This document shows, piece after piece, positions 15,200-24,501 of a DNA stretch of 47,992 nucleotides; the first letter of the stretch is position 1; each line of letters opens with the position of its first letter. A program made the position numbers and the translations under genes. The notes beneath the pieces are model-generated. The model worked only from the letters and a program-made list of their open reading frames with translations, was not told the origin of the DNA and did no database searches. The DNA lies in assembly GCA_017886545.1 (NCBI GenBank), contig JAGHJS010000043.1:1-47992 (forward strand), given 5' to 3'. This DNA is from Clostridia bacterium. GTDB taxonomy: Bacteria > Bacillota > Clostridia > Christensenellales > Borkfalkiaceae.

Positions 15200-16843
15200 A
15201 TGAAGTGTAAAAGGTGCGGAAGAGAGTTTACGGGCAATTTCTGCCCGCAGTGCGGGCAGCGCGCGGAGGAGGGAGCGGAATGTGCGCCTGCCGTACAGCC
15301 GCAGTGCGGGCAGCGCGCGGAGGAGGGAGCGGAATGTGCGCCTGCCGTACAGCCGCAGGTCGTGCGGCAGACGGCACAGGGCATGCAGGCGGCTGCCGCG
15401 GAGAAAGCGGACTGGCAGTTTTCCGCCAAGCCGCGGTGGGAGTTCGGGCAGCCGCGCAAAAAATCGGAGAACGCGACCGTACTGCAATGGGGCTGTTTTT
15501 TGCTCTTGCTGCTGCTGGCGGCGAGCGCGTTTCTCTTCTTTTTCTTGAACAGCATCGGATATTCTCTCATGGGCATCGCCGTGGAGACGCACTCCGTATT
15601 CGGGCTGACGGGCATGTTCGGTGCAGAGGATGCGGGGATTACGGAGCAGTCCATCTTCTATCCGTACAACGGGTATATTCTCGTTTTTTCGCTCCTGTAC
15701 TTCGCCGTCGCCCTGCTTGGCGCGGCAGAGGTGTACGTCTGCTTTCAAAGCGTCGGCAATTATCACAGGGCGCTGCGCAAAAAGCTGTTCGCGTATGCCT
15801 GCGGGCAGGCGGGCTGTTCGCTGGCAGCCATGGTGCTGTATCTCCTGTTCTCGAATGCCTTTTTTGCGGACATGGGCATAGCCGTCGGCGAACTGAGCGT
15901 GCTGCCGTACGTCTGTTTCGGCGTGAACGCCCTGCTGTTTTGCATTGCGCTTGTGCTGTTCCTTGCCAAAAACAAGGACGAACACGCCTATCTCACCGCA
16001 TGGGATACGCTCGGCGTTGCCGCTTTCTGCAAAAAACACAGGTCCGCCGTGTTCGTGGTCGTCGGGCTGCTCTGTACGGCGGCGACGCTCGTGCTCTTTT
16101 TATGCTATCCGCTGTATTCGGACGGGTTTTTCACATACACGCTGCCGCAGGTCCGTGACGCCCTGTTTATCTGGAACGGCGCCGAGGGAATGGATGCAGG
16201 GCGCACGCTCTGCGTCGTCTGTTTCGTCCTCCTTGCGGTCTGTGCCGCGCTGTACATTCTTCATTCCGTATTGGCTGCGTCCGTCGACCCCGAGGAGGCG
16301 GCAAAGCGCGGGTATGCGACGGGCAGGCAGATGTGGGGAGCCGTGGCGGGCGTCGTGGCAATTCTCGCGCTTTTCGTTGTGATGATCATTCTCGGCATGT
16401 TTTTGCCCGATAATCTTCTGGCCGCGGACGACGATGCGGGGTACCGCGTATTTTTTGAACTGCTGTTTTTGTGGTATGCGGTCTATGAAGTTGCGTCCTT
16501 CCCCGAAAAGCTCTCCGCGGTGCGGCTCTCCCCCGAGGAAATAAAAATATCCGCGCCCTGCAAAAGCGGGGCGGCGGGCTCGGCAGGTGATGGAAGAGAT
16601 GACCGCTTTCGGCACGGGGCGCTCCGCAGGGGCGCCCTCTTTTTTCGGGGGATGCGGCGCGATGCTCTATGTCGTCTTCGGCGAACTGCTCCCCGAGTCC
16701 ATTCTGATGTGGCGCTCGAAGGCGCCTGCCTTTGCCATGCTGGCGGGGCTTCTCGTCGGCGTGGTCATTTTGTTTGTGTGAAGCGCGGGCAGGGGTATCT
16801 TCCTGCCTCGTTTTTATGCAAAAAATATGAATATTCATTATAA
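15200..16843 (+). CDS. Zinc-ribbon polytopic membrane protein, 3' end disrupted
   Basis: The frame begins with a zinc-ribbon (CKRCGREFTGNFCPQCGQ), followed by a low-complexity linker and about eight hydrophobic segments (first VLQWGCFLLLLLLAAS, last near FFELLFLWYAVYEV). Such proteins are widespread in Firmicutes and mostly uncharacterised. GAGGAGGGG (15185-15193) sets the ATG at 15200. After about residue 455 (VRLSPEEIKISAP) the frame turns Arg/Gly-rich and is probably no longer native coding, because another frame in 16545-16781 codes the end of a ZIP transporter. The true C-terminus is therefore unknown and a deletion or gene fusion is likely. It is probably controlled by the divergent XRE regulator. 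Confidence 0.7.
   Translation: MKCKRCGREFTGNFCPQCGQRAEEGAECAPAVQPQCGQRAEEGAECAPAVQPQVVRQTAQGMQAAAAEKADWQFSAKPRWEFGQPRKKSENATVLQWGCFLLLLLLAASAFLFFFLNSIGYSLMGIAVETHSVFGLTGMFGAEDAGITEQSIFYPYNGYILVFSLLYFAVALLGAAEVYVCFQSVGNYHRALRKKLFAYACGQAGCSLAAMVLYLLFSNAFFADMGIAVGELSVLPYVCFGVNALLFCIALVLFLAKNKDEHAYLTAWDTLGVAAFCKKHRSAVFVVVGLLCTAATLVLFLCYPLYSDGFFTYTLPQVRDALFIWNGAEGMDAGRTLCVVCFVLLAVCAALYILHSVLAASVDPEEAAKRGYATGRQMWGAVAGVVAILALFVVMIILGMFLPDNLLAADDDAGYRVFFELLFLWYAVYEVASFPEKLSAVRLSPEEIKISAPCKSGAAGSAGDGRDDRFRHGALRRGALFFRGMRRDALCRLRRTAPRVHSDVALEGACLCHAGGASRRRGHFVCVKRGQGYLPASFLCKKYEYSL
15245..15352 (+). repeat. 54-bp in-frame tandem duplication
   Basis: Units at 15245-15298 and 15299-15352 are identical by eye and code PQCGQRAEEGAECAPAVQ twice, in the zinc-ribbon protein. 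A third partial unit CCGCAG follows. The duplication copies the second Cys pair's half-knuckle, adding one surplus Cys-x-x-x motif. Confidence 0.95.
16545..16781 (+). pseudogene. C-terminal remnant of a ZIP-family metal transporter
   Basis: In the frame ending at 16781 the translation GGCGAMLYVVFGELLPESIL, then a last helix FAMLAGLLVGVVILFV, matches the C-terminal two helices of ZIP zinc/iron transporters (GAMLYVxFGELxPES is a family hallmark). The frame opens only at 16545 after a TAA, so at least three quarters of a normal ZIP protein is missing. It overlaps the unnatural tail of the zinc-ribbon membrane protein in another frame. A deletion that joined the two genes would explain both. A GTG/ATG pair at 16587/16590 follows GGCAG, but a 64-residue product is unlikely to transport metal. 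Confidence 0.6.
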
Positions 16844-16866
16844 AATTAAATTTTTTCAACATGCGC

Positions 16867-16895
16867 TTGTGTTGCGGCACGAGATATGCTATACT
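16867..16895 (+). promoter_or_regulatory. Predicted promoter of the alpha-oxoamine synthase gene
   Basis: TTGTGT (16867-16872) and TATACT (16890-16895) are separated by 17 nt, in an AT-rich stretch, leaving a leader of about 180 nt. Confidence 0.65.
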
Positions 16896-16903
16896 GTTCT
16901 CAT

Positions 16904-17060
16904 CCGTACGGCGGGATTGTGCGAGATCCCGTTCCGTGCGGCGGGCAGGTGCGAACTGCCCGAACCTGTTTGCCGCACGCAGAGGCGTGCGGTGCGCGCC
17001 GCAAAAGGCAGCGGCGCTCCGTCTGCGCGCGGCAAAGCGCGGCGGGCATTCTGACAAATA
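16904..17060 (+). promoter_or_regulatory. Structured leader with two tandem look-alike hairpins
   Basis: Two adjacent units begin CCGTACGGCGGG (16904-16915) and CCGTGCGGCGGG (16934-16945). The first folds as GGGAT/ATCCC around TGTGCGAG (16913-16930). The second folds as GGGCAG/CTGCCC around GTGCGAA (16943-16961). Both loops hold GTGCGA. GTGCGGC (16936-16942) can also pair with GCCGCAC (16972-16978), enclosing the second hairpin. No known riboswitch class is recognised. Confidence 0.45.
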
Positions 17061-17085
17061 ACAGAGGAGGTATCAAAAACTGCAT

Positions 17086-18273
17086 ATGGATCTGTTTGCC
17101 AAGATCGAAAAGAACGGGAACTGGCGCATGTCGCAGGAGGCGAAAGCGGCGGGGGCGTATCCCTATTTCCACGAACTGCGTTCGGGGCAGGACACGGTCG
17201 TGGACATGGAGGGGCGGCGCACGATCATGCTCGGGTCGAACAACTACCTCGGGCTGACGAGCCACCCCAAGGTGAAGGCGGCGGGCATCGCCGCGCTCGA
17301 AAAGTACGGGAGCGGGTGTTCGGGGTCGCGCTTTCTCAACGGCACGCTGGACATTCACGCGCAGCTCGAGCGCGAGCTTGCGGATTTTCTGCACAAGGAC
17401 GACGCCGTCACCTTCGGCACGGGGTTCCAGAGCAATCTCGGCATCCTCGGTACGATCGCGTCCCTCGGCGACTATATTCTGTGCGACAAGGAGAACCACG
17501 CGAGCATCTACGACGGGTGCAAGCTCAGCTACGCGAAGATGGTGCGCTATGAGCACAGCGACATGGCGGACCTCGAAAAGCGGCTCAAAGCCGTGCCCGA
17601 AACGGCGGGCGCGCTCATCGTCACCGACGGCGTGTTCAGCATGAGCGGCGACATCTGCAACCTGCCCGAGATCGTGGCGCTCGCTAAAAAGTACGGCGCG
17701 CGCGTCATGGTCGACGACGCGCACGGGCTGGGCGTGCTCGGCAAAACGGGGCGCGGCACGGCGGAGTACTTCGGGCTGGAGGACGAAGTGGATATCCTCA
17801 TGGGCACTTTTTCCAAGTCGCTCGCCAGCATCGGCGGGTACATGGCGGCGCGGGAGGACGTGGTCGAGTTCGTCCGCCTCAATTCGCGCCCGTTCATTTT
17901 CAGCGCGAGCATGACCCCCGCGGCGGTGTGCTGTGCGCGCGCCGCGCTGGAGATCCTGCGCGGCGAACCGCAGCGCGTGGCGCGGCTCGCGGAGCTGAGC
18001 GCATACATGCGCAGAAAGCTCAAGGAGGAGGGCGCGGACATCATCGAAAGCCAAACGCCCATCATCCCCATCTACACCTACGAGAACGATAAAACGTTCC
18101 TCGCCTGCCGCCTGCTTTTGGAGCGCGGCGTGTACGTCAACCCCGTCATCGCGCCCGCGGCGCCCGCGGGGCAGTGCCTGCTGCGCACGAGCTATGTGGC
18201 GACGCTCACCGAGGAATTGTTGGACGAGGCCGCCGCAAAGATCGGCGAAGTCCTCCGCATCGTGAACGGATAG
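17086..18273 (+). CDS. Alpha-oxoamine synthase, serine palmitoyltransferase-like
   Basis: 395-residue PLP enzyme that would condense an amino acid with an acyl thioester. Signature parts are MLGSNNYLGLTSHP, YGSGCSGSRFLNGT, NHASIYDGC, the Asp-His motif MVDDAHGLGVLG, and the PLP lysine Lys244 in TFSKSLASIGGY. FSKSLAS at the lysine is closer to serine palmitoyltransferase-like members than to glycine C-acetyltransferase (GKALGG) or BioF (SKALGS). Substrates are not proved; KBL or BioF activity remains possible. It stands alone between its own promoter and terminator, with no biotin or threonine-degradation genes nearby. AGAGGAGG lies 15 nt upstream of the ATG, a long but usable spacing. Confidence 0.85.
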   Translation: MDLFAKIEKNGNWRMSQEAKAAGAYPYFHELRSGQDTVVDMEGRRTIMLGSNNYLGLTSHPKVKAAGIAALEKYGSGCSGSRFLNGTLDIHAQLERELADFLHKDDAVTFGTGFQSNLGILGTIASLGDYILCDKENHASIYDGCKLSYAKMVRYEHSDMADLEKRLKAVPETAGALIVTDGVFSMSGDICNLPEIVALAKKYGARVMVDDAHGLGVLGKTGRGTAEYFGLEDEVDILMGTFSKSLASIGGYMAAREDVVEFVRLNSRPFIFSASMTPAAVCCARAALEILRGEPQRVARLAELSAYMRRKLKEEGADIIESQTPIIPIYTYENDKTFLACRLLLERGVYVNPVIAPAAPAGQCLLRTSYVATLTEELLDEAAAKIGEVLRIVNG

Positions 18274-18287
18274 GAAAAGGCCCCTCG

Positions 18288-18318
18288 GGCGGCGCCGTTG
18301 CGGCGCCGCCTTTTGTTT
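18288..18318 (+). terminator. Rho-independent terminator
   Basis: GGCGGCGCCG (18288-18297) pairs with CGGCGCCGCC (18301-18310) around TTG, followed by TTTTGTTTT. It ends the alpha-oxoamine synthase transcript. Confidence 0.95.
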
Positions 18319-18386
18319 TGCCCCGCCCGCCGCTCCCTGCGGGGCGCGGCAGGCGAAAAAAGCCGCGTTCACCCCCACAAAAGCGC

Positions 18387-18415
18387 TTGACATTGTTCCC
18401 CCGTTATACTAAAAT
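18387..18415 (+). promoter_or_regulatory. Predicted rpsU promoter
   Basis: TTGACA (18387-18392) and TAAAAT (18410-18415) with a 17-nt spacer. Confidence 0.85.
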
Positions 18416-18476
18416 AGGGGAGCTGACAAAAAGTGGAAGCAAATAAGTGCTTTGGGCGAAGGAGGGTAGAAGAGGA

Positions 18477-18656
18477 ATGTCCACGATCCGCGTCGGAGAA
18501 AACGAGTCCGTTGACAGCGCGCTGCGCCGTTTCAAAAGGAAGTGCTCGCGCGACGGCATCATCGGCGATCTGCGCCGGAAAGAGCATTACGAAAAGCCTT
18601 CCGTCCGCAAAAAGAAGAAGCGTGAAGCCGCCCGCAAAAGAAGCAACAAGAATTGA
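18477..18656 (+). CDS. rpsU: 30S ribosomal protein S21
   Basis: 59-residue basic protein of the small ribosomal subunit, near the mRNA exit and anti-Shine-Dalgarno region. The family pattern is clear: [20 protein letters not shown] near the start, then [17 protein letters not shown] and a Lys/Arg-rich tail. The ATG at 18477 is chosen because it gives the usual MSTIRV start and follows GGAGGG (18461-18466) at 10 nt; an in-frame upstream start at 18447 would add ten atypical residues. It is monocistronic, with its own promoter and terminator. Confidence 0.97.
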   Translation: MSTIRVGENESVDSALRRFKRKCSRDGIIGDLRRKEHYEKPSVRKKKKREAARKRSNKN

Positions 18657-18662
18657 AACACA

Positions 18663-18695
18663 AAAGCCTGTTATTTGTAGAATAGCAGGCTTTTT
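18663..18695 (+). terminator. Rho-independent terminator of rpsU
   Basis: AAAGCCTG (18663-18670) pairs with CAGGCTTT, with an inner TATT/AATA pairing, followed by TTTTT. Confidence 0.9.
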
Positions 18696-18718
18696 GTTTG
18701 CGCAAAATTTGTCGTTTC

Positions 18719-19099
18719 GCTTCGCATACGCGTCGCAATACTTTGTTGCGCTGCGGCAACCTTCGGTCACGTACGTCTGTGTACGCTCCCTCAGGTTTTC
18801 CTCGCGCGCCTCGTCTTGCTTGCGTCTGCGAACCGAAACACGGATCGAAGGGGCGCGGATCTGCGTCGCAATACTTTGTTGCGCTGCGGCAACCTTCGGG
18901 TCACGTACGTCTGTGTACGTTCCCCTCGCAAAGCCGCGCCTTCCTCGCTCTGCTCGCAGCTTCACGGCGAACCATAGGGGGCGGATCTGCGTCGCATAGC
19001 CATGTCAGGCTTGCGTTTTGCTTCGGGTCACGTACGTCTGTGTACGCTCCCCTCGCAAAGCCGCGCCTTCCTCGCTCTGCTCGCAGATTCGGACCGAAA
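18719..19099 (+). repeat. Three copies of a ~110-120-nt dispersed repeat
   Basis: Copies at about 18719-18842, 18866-18977 and 18992-19099. Shared blocks are GCGTCGCAATACTTTGTTGC, CTTCGG(G)TCACGTACGTC, TGTGTACG.TCCC, then CTCGC..GCC..CTTCCTCGC. The third copy replaces the first block with another sequence (CATAGCCATGTCAGGCTTGC). Two more copies lie at 22180-22285 and 46329-46447, all in the same orientation and all just downstream of genes. Apart from these repeats I see nothing in the gap between rpsU and the next gene. Confidence 0.9.
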
Positions 19100-19190
19100 A
19101 GCGGGGGGAGTGCGCTTTCGCGCTGACCGGTTCTGCGGCGCAATGCGCTGTTTTGCAGCGGAACGATACGAAATAAGGCAGGAGAAAGGA

Positions 19191-19586
19191 ATGGCAACGG
19201 GGAAAGAAAAGAGTTTCAAAAGCATCGCCAGGGACGCCAAGCGCCGCTTAAAGAGCGGGTTCTGGCAGGACTGCGAAGAGGAACTCGCGCGCGAGCTTGC
19301 CCGTGCGCGGGAGGCGGGCGTGAGCGAAAGCCGCGCCGCGCATTACTTTACGGACAAGATCGCCTTAAAACTTTCGGGCGGCGACGACGAGGCGTTCTAT
19401 GCGCGCGTGCGCGAGATGCTGCTCGCCGAGGGCGAAGTGTCCGACGCGATCGGGCGGCTCATCGACCGCGCGTACTACGATACGCTCAGCTACGAGGAGA
19501 AGCAGCGCTACACCCTGCGCCTCTCCGAGCGCTACCTGCGCGCGCTGGAGCGCTTCCGCCGCGAATGCGAGTTTGAAAGCCTCTGA
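19191..19586 (+). CDS. Unrecognised helical, charged protein (131 aa)
   Basis: I do not recognise this family. It is rich in Arg, Glu, Ala and Leu, predicted mostly alpha-helical, with no signal peptide or membrane segment. It starts with a basic segment (SFKSIARDAKRRLKSGFW) and contains repeated amphipathic stretches (ELARELARAREAG, LIDRAYYDTLSYEEKQRY, RYLRALERFRREC). The ATG follows GGAGAAAGG at good spacing, which supports real translation. It sits between the repeat cluster and the pcrA promoter. A nucleic-acid- or protein-binding cytoplasmic role is possible but only a guess from charge and helicity. Confidence 0.7.
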   Translation: MATGKEKSFKSIARDAKRRLKSGFWQDCEEELARELARAREAGVSESRAAHYFTDKIALKLSGGDDEAFYARVREMLLAEGEVSDAIGRLIDRAYYDTLSYEEKQRYTLRLSERYLRALERFRRECEFESL

Positions 19587-19751
19587 CCCGCCTTTTCGTG
19601 CTTCATCGGATGGCGGCGCGGCGGACTGACGAGGGCAGATGCGGCGACCGATGCGGACAGGCGGGCAGCTGAGGCGGTCATGCACGGCTGGCGGCGGACA
19701 GGCGGCGGCTGCCGACGGACAAATTTGCCGCGGCGGGCAGGCGGCAGGGGC

Positions 19752-19780
19752 TTGCGGTGCGGCGCGGTCTGTGGTATAAT
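19752..19780 (+). promoter_or_regulatory. Predicted pcrA promoter
   Basis: TTGCGG (19752-19757) and TATAAT (19775-19780) with a 17-nt spacer. It excludes the upstream in-frame start at 19757, which would lie inside the promoter. The rest of the 19587-19834 gap shows nothing clear. Confidence 0.8.
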
Positions 19781-19834
19781 AGAGGGGAAACACGAAAGGG
19801 AAAGACGCGCGCTCTGTCCGCGCGCGGGAAGGAC

Positions 19835-22171
19835 ATGAACGATCTTTTACGCAAACTCAACGAAGAACAGATAAAGCCCGTCACCGACACGGAGGGGGCT
19901 GTGCTCGTCTTTGCGGGCGCGGGCAGCGGCAAAACGCGGGTGCTCACCTCGCGCATCGCCTTTCTTGTGGAGGAGAAGGGCGTGCTGCCCTCCTCCATCC
20001 TCGCCATCACCTTCACGAACAAGGCGGCGAACGAGATGAAGGAGCGCCTTGCGGACATGGTCGCGGGCAGCGAAAGCATGTGGATCTGCACCATCCACAG
20101 CATGTGCGTGCGCATCCTGCGCCGCTTTGCCGAAAAGCGCGGGTTCACCCCGAATTTTTCCATTTACAGCGAAACGGAGCGCGCCGCGGTCATCAAAAAG
20201 GCGTTTGCCGCCTGCGGCTTCACGGACGAAAAGCTCCTGAAAAACGTGAAGTTCCACATCGGCAACGCGCGCATGCTCGGGCTCTCCCCCGAAGAGTACG
20301 CCGAGGAGAACATGTCTTTGAAGGGCATCGGCGAGATCACCGCCGTCTACCGCGAATACTGCGCCTTTCTGAAGCGCAACAACGCGCTGGACTTCGACGA
20401 CCTGCTCAACGAAACACGCGCCCTGCTCGAAGGGGACAGGGAGGCGCTCGATTACTGCGGCGGCAGGTTCCGCTACATCCATGTGGACGAGTTCCAGGAC
20501 ACCAACCGCGTGCAGTACGAGATCATCCGCATGCTCGCCTCGGTGCACGGCAACCTGTTCGCCGTGGGCGACGACGACCAGAGCATCTACGGCTGGCGCG
20601 GCGCGAAGATCGAGAACATCCTGAATTTTGAAAAGGATTTCCCCGGCGCGAAGGTGTACAAGCTCGAGCGCAACTACCGCTCGACCAAGAGCATTTTAAA
20701 ACTTGCCAACGCCGTCATCAAAAACAACGGCAACCGCCGCAGCAAGGCGCTGTGGACGGAGAACGCCGAGGGCGACGCGCCGCAGTACTACCAGGCGGAG
20801 ACGGAGGCGGACGAGGCGCTGTACGTCGCGCGCGCCATCGCCTCCCGCGCGGGGGCGGGCGAGTCCTATTCCGATTTCGCCGTGCTCATGCGCATCAACG
20901 CGCTCACGCGCGCGTACGAGCAGGAATTCGCAAAATACGGCATCCCGTTCCGCGTGTTCGGCGGTTTCCGCTTCTACGAGCGCAAGGAGGTCAAAGACCT
21001 TTTAGCGTATCTTCGCATCATCAACAACCCGTTTGACAGCGAGGCGGTCTCGCGGGTGATGAACGTGCCCAAGCGCGGCATCGGCGCGCGCACCGTCGAG
21101 GTGCTCGAAGAATACGCGCGCGAGAACGACCTCTCCGTCTACGACGCGGTGGTGGACGTGGACGAGCTCCCCCTCAACGCGGGCAGCAAGGCGAAGGTGA
21201 AGGGGTTCGGCGCGCTGTTGAAGTCGCTCGTCATCAAGGGCACGCAGGAGAGCGCGGACGAGCTCATCCGCGACGTCATCAACGATTCGGGCATCCTCGC
21301 CATGTACGAGGACGACTCCGACGAGAGCATCAACAAAAAGGCGAACATCGACGAGTTCGTCAACTCCGTCGACGAGTTCTGTCGCATGAACAAGGACGCG
21401 ACGCTGTCGGATTTTCTCAACCAGGTCACGCTGAGTTCGGACACGGACGACATGGACGAGAGCGACTACGTCACCATCGCGACCATCCATTCGGTGAAAG
21501 GGTTGGAGTTCGACAACGTGTTCATCGTGGGCATGGAGGAGAACATCATGCCCGTCTCCCGCGCGGCGTACGACGAAAACGACCTCGAAGAGGAGCGCCG
21601 CCTGCTGTACGTCGCCATCACGCGCGCGCGCAAAAACCTGTGGCTCACCCGTTCGCGCAGCCGCTACCTGTACGGCGAGCGCAGCATGACGCTGCCGTCG
21701 CGCTTCATCGACGAACTGTCCAAGGAGCTGGGCGTGGAGGAACAGTCTGCGCGCACGCAGCGCTACGGCGGAACGTACGGCGGCTACGGCAAGAGCTACG
21801 GCGGCTACGGCGGCAGCCGTTACGGCGGGTACCAGAAGCGCCCGTTCGGCCGCCCGCAGGCGAGCGAGGACGGCTATTACAGCGACCTGCCGCCCGACGA
21901 CGCGCCTTCTGCTTCCTCTTCCTTCGGCACCGCCTTTTCCGCCGCCGCGGCATACAGGGCGAACAGCGCGGCAAGGCCCGCGGGCAATGCGGGCGGGGCA
22001 AAGGACTATTCCGCCTTCCGCGCGGGCGTCAAAGTGCGGCACCCGAAGTTCGGCGAAGGGGTCGTCGTGTCCACCAAAGGCGAGGGGAAGAGCCTCGTCG
22101 CGAACATCAGCTTTCCGGGGGTGGGGATCAAGGCGCTGTCGGTGCAGATCGCGCCGTTGACGATCCTTTGA
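19835..22171 (+). CDS. pcrA: ATP-dependent DNA helicase PcrA (UvrD/Rep family)
   Basis: Superfamily 1A 3'-5' helicase acting in repair and removal of replication-transcription conflicts. The 778-residue protein has Walker A AGAGSGKT at 27-34, motif Ia ITFTNKAANEMK, motif II VDEFQDTNRVQ, motif III GDDDQSIYGWRGA, motif V (TIHSVKGLEFDNV) and motif VI (VAITRARKNL). The linker after the helicase core is unusually rich in Gly, Tyr and Arg (YGGYGKSYGGYGG). The last part (VKVRHPKFGEGVVVSTKGEG) resembles the RNA polymerase-binding Tudor-like tail of PcrA. The start at 19835 follows GGGAAGGA and lies downstream of the promoter. Confidence 0.97.
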   Translation: MNDLLRKLNEEQIKPVTDTEGAVLVFAGAGSGKTRVLTSRIAFLVEEKGVLPSSILAITFTNKAANEMKERLADMVAGSESMWICTIHSMCVRILRRFAEKRGFTPNFSIYSETERAAVIKKAFAACGFTDEKLLKNVKFHIGNARMLGLSPEEYAEENMSLKGIGEITAVYREYCAFLKRNNALDFDDLLNETRALLEGDREALDYCGGRFRYIHVDEFQDTNRVQYEIIRMLASVHGNLFAVGDDDQSIYGWRGAKIENILNFEKDFPGAKVYKLERNYRSTKSILKLANAVIKNNGNRRSKALWTENAEGDAPQYYQAETEADEALYVARAIASRAGAGESYSDFAVLMRINALTRAYEQEFAKYGIPFRVFGGFRFYERKEVKDLLAYLRIINNPFDSEAVSRVMNVPKRGIGARTVEVLEEYARENDLSVYDAVVDVDELPLNAGSKAKVKGFGALLKSLVIKGTQESADELIRDVINDSGILAMYEDDSDESINKKANIDEFVNSVDEFCRMNKDATLSDFLNQVTLSSDTDDMDESDYVTIATIHSVKGLEFDNVFIVGMEENIMPVSRAAYDENDLEEERRLLYVAITRARKNLWLTRSRSRYLYGERSMTLPSRFIDELSKELGVEEQSARTQRYGGTYGGYGKSYGGYGGSRYGGYQKRPFGRPQASEDGYYSDLPPDDAPSASSSFGTAFSAAAAYRANSAARPAGNAGGAKDYSAFRAGVKVRHPKFGEGVVVSTKGEGKSLVANISFPGVGIKALSVQIAPLTIL

Positions 22172-22179
22172 CGCGTATT

Positions 22180-22285
22180 CATCGCGCAATACGGTGTCAG
22201 GTTTGCGTTTTGCTTCGGGTCATGTATTTCGGTATACACTCCCCTCGCAAATCCGCACCTTCCTTGTCTTGCGCGCGACTCCGCG
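22180..22285 (+). repeat. Dispersed ~110-nt repeat, copy D
   Basis: A diverged copy of the family seen at 18.7-19.1 kb: CAATACGGTGTCAGGTTTGC, then CTTCGGGTCATGTATTTCGG, TATACACTCCCCTCGC and CACCTTCC. The TACGTCTGTGTACG palindrome core has become TATTTCGGTATAC, still partly self-complementary. It lies directly after pcrA. Confidence 0.75.
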
Positions 22286-22374
22286 CCAAAGCTGCATGGC
22301 GGAAGGGGCGCGGAAAGCACTCGTCATATCGGGTGCGCAAAAAGCGCGGTTTTTGCTTTTGCAAGGGATGATAG

Positions 22375-24372
<1,998 letters not shown>

Positions 24373-24417
24373 ACCGCCCGTGCCGCGCAAGAAATTTTCG
24401 GGCGGGTATAAAAGCGC

Positions 24418-24446
24418 TTGAAATCTGCGCGTATTTTTGGTATAAT
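24418..24446 (+). promoter_or_regulatory. Predicted promoter of yicC
   Basis: TTGAAA (24418-24423) and TATAAT (24441-24446) with a 17-nt spacer. Confidence 0.85.
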
Positions 24447-24501
24447 ACCATGTACGGAGTAAGAGTGCCGCCCGCTTTCGGCGCGGCGGAGAGGGGAAGC
24501 T

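Noticed and set aside
18433..18999. 188-codon frame covering rpsU and the dispersed repeats
   Set aside because: It overlaps rpsU in another frame and runs through repeat copies; no ribosome site and no family resemblance.
24373..24417. Terminator after ligA (ACCGCCCG pairing with CGGGCGGGT)
   Set aside because: A stem can form but no T-run follows, and it abuts the yicC promoter; not strong enough to call.
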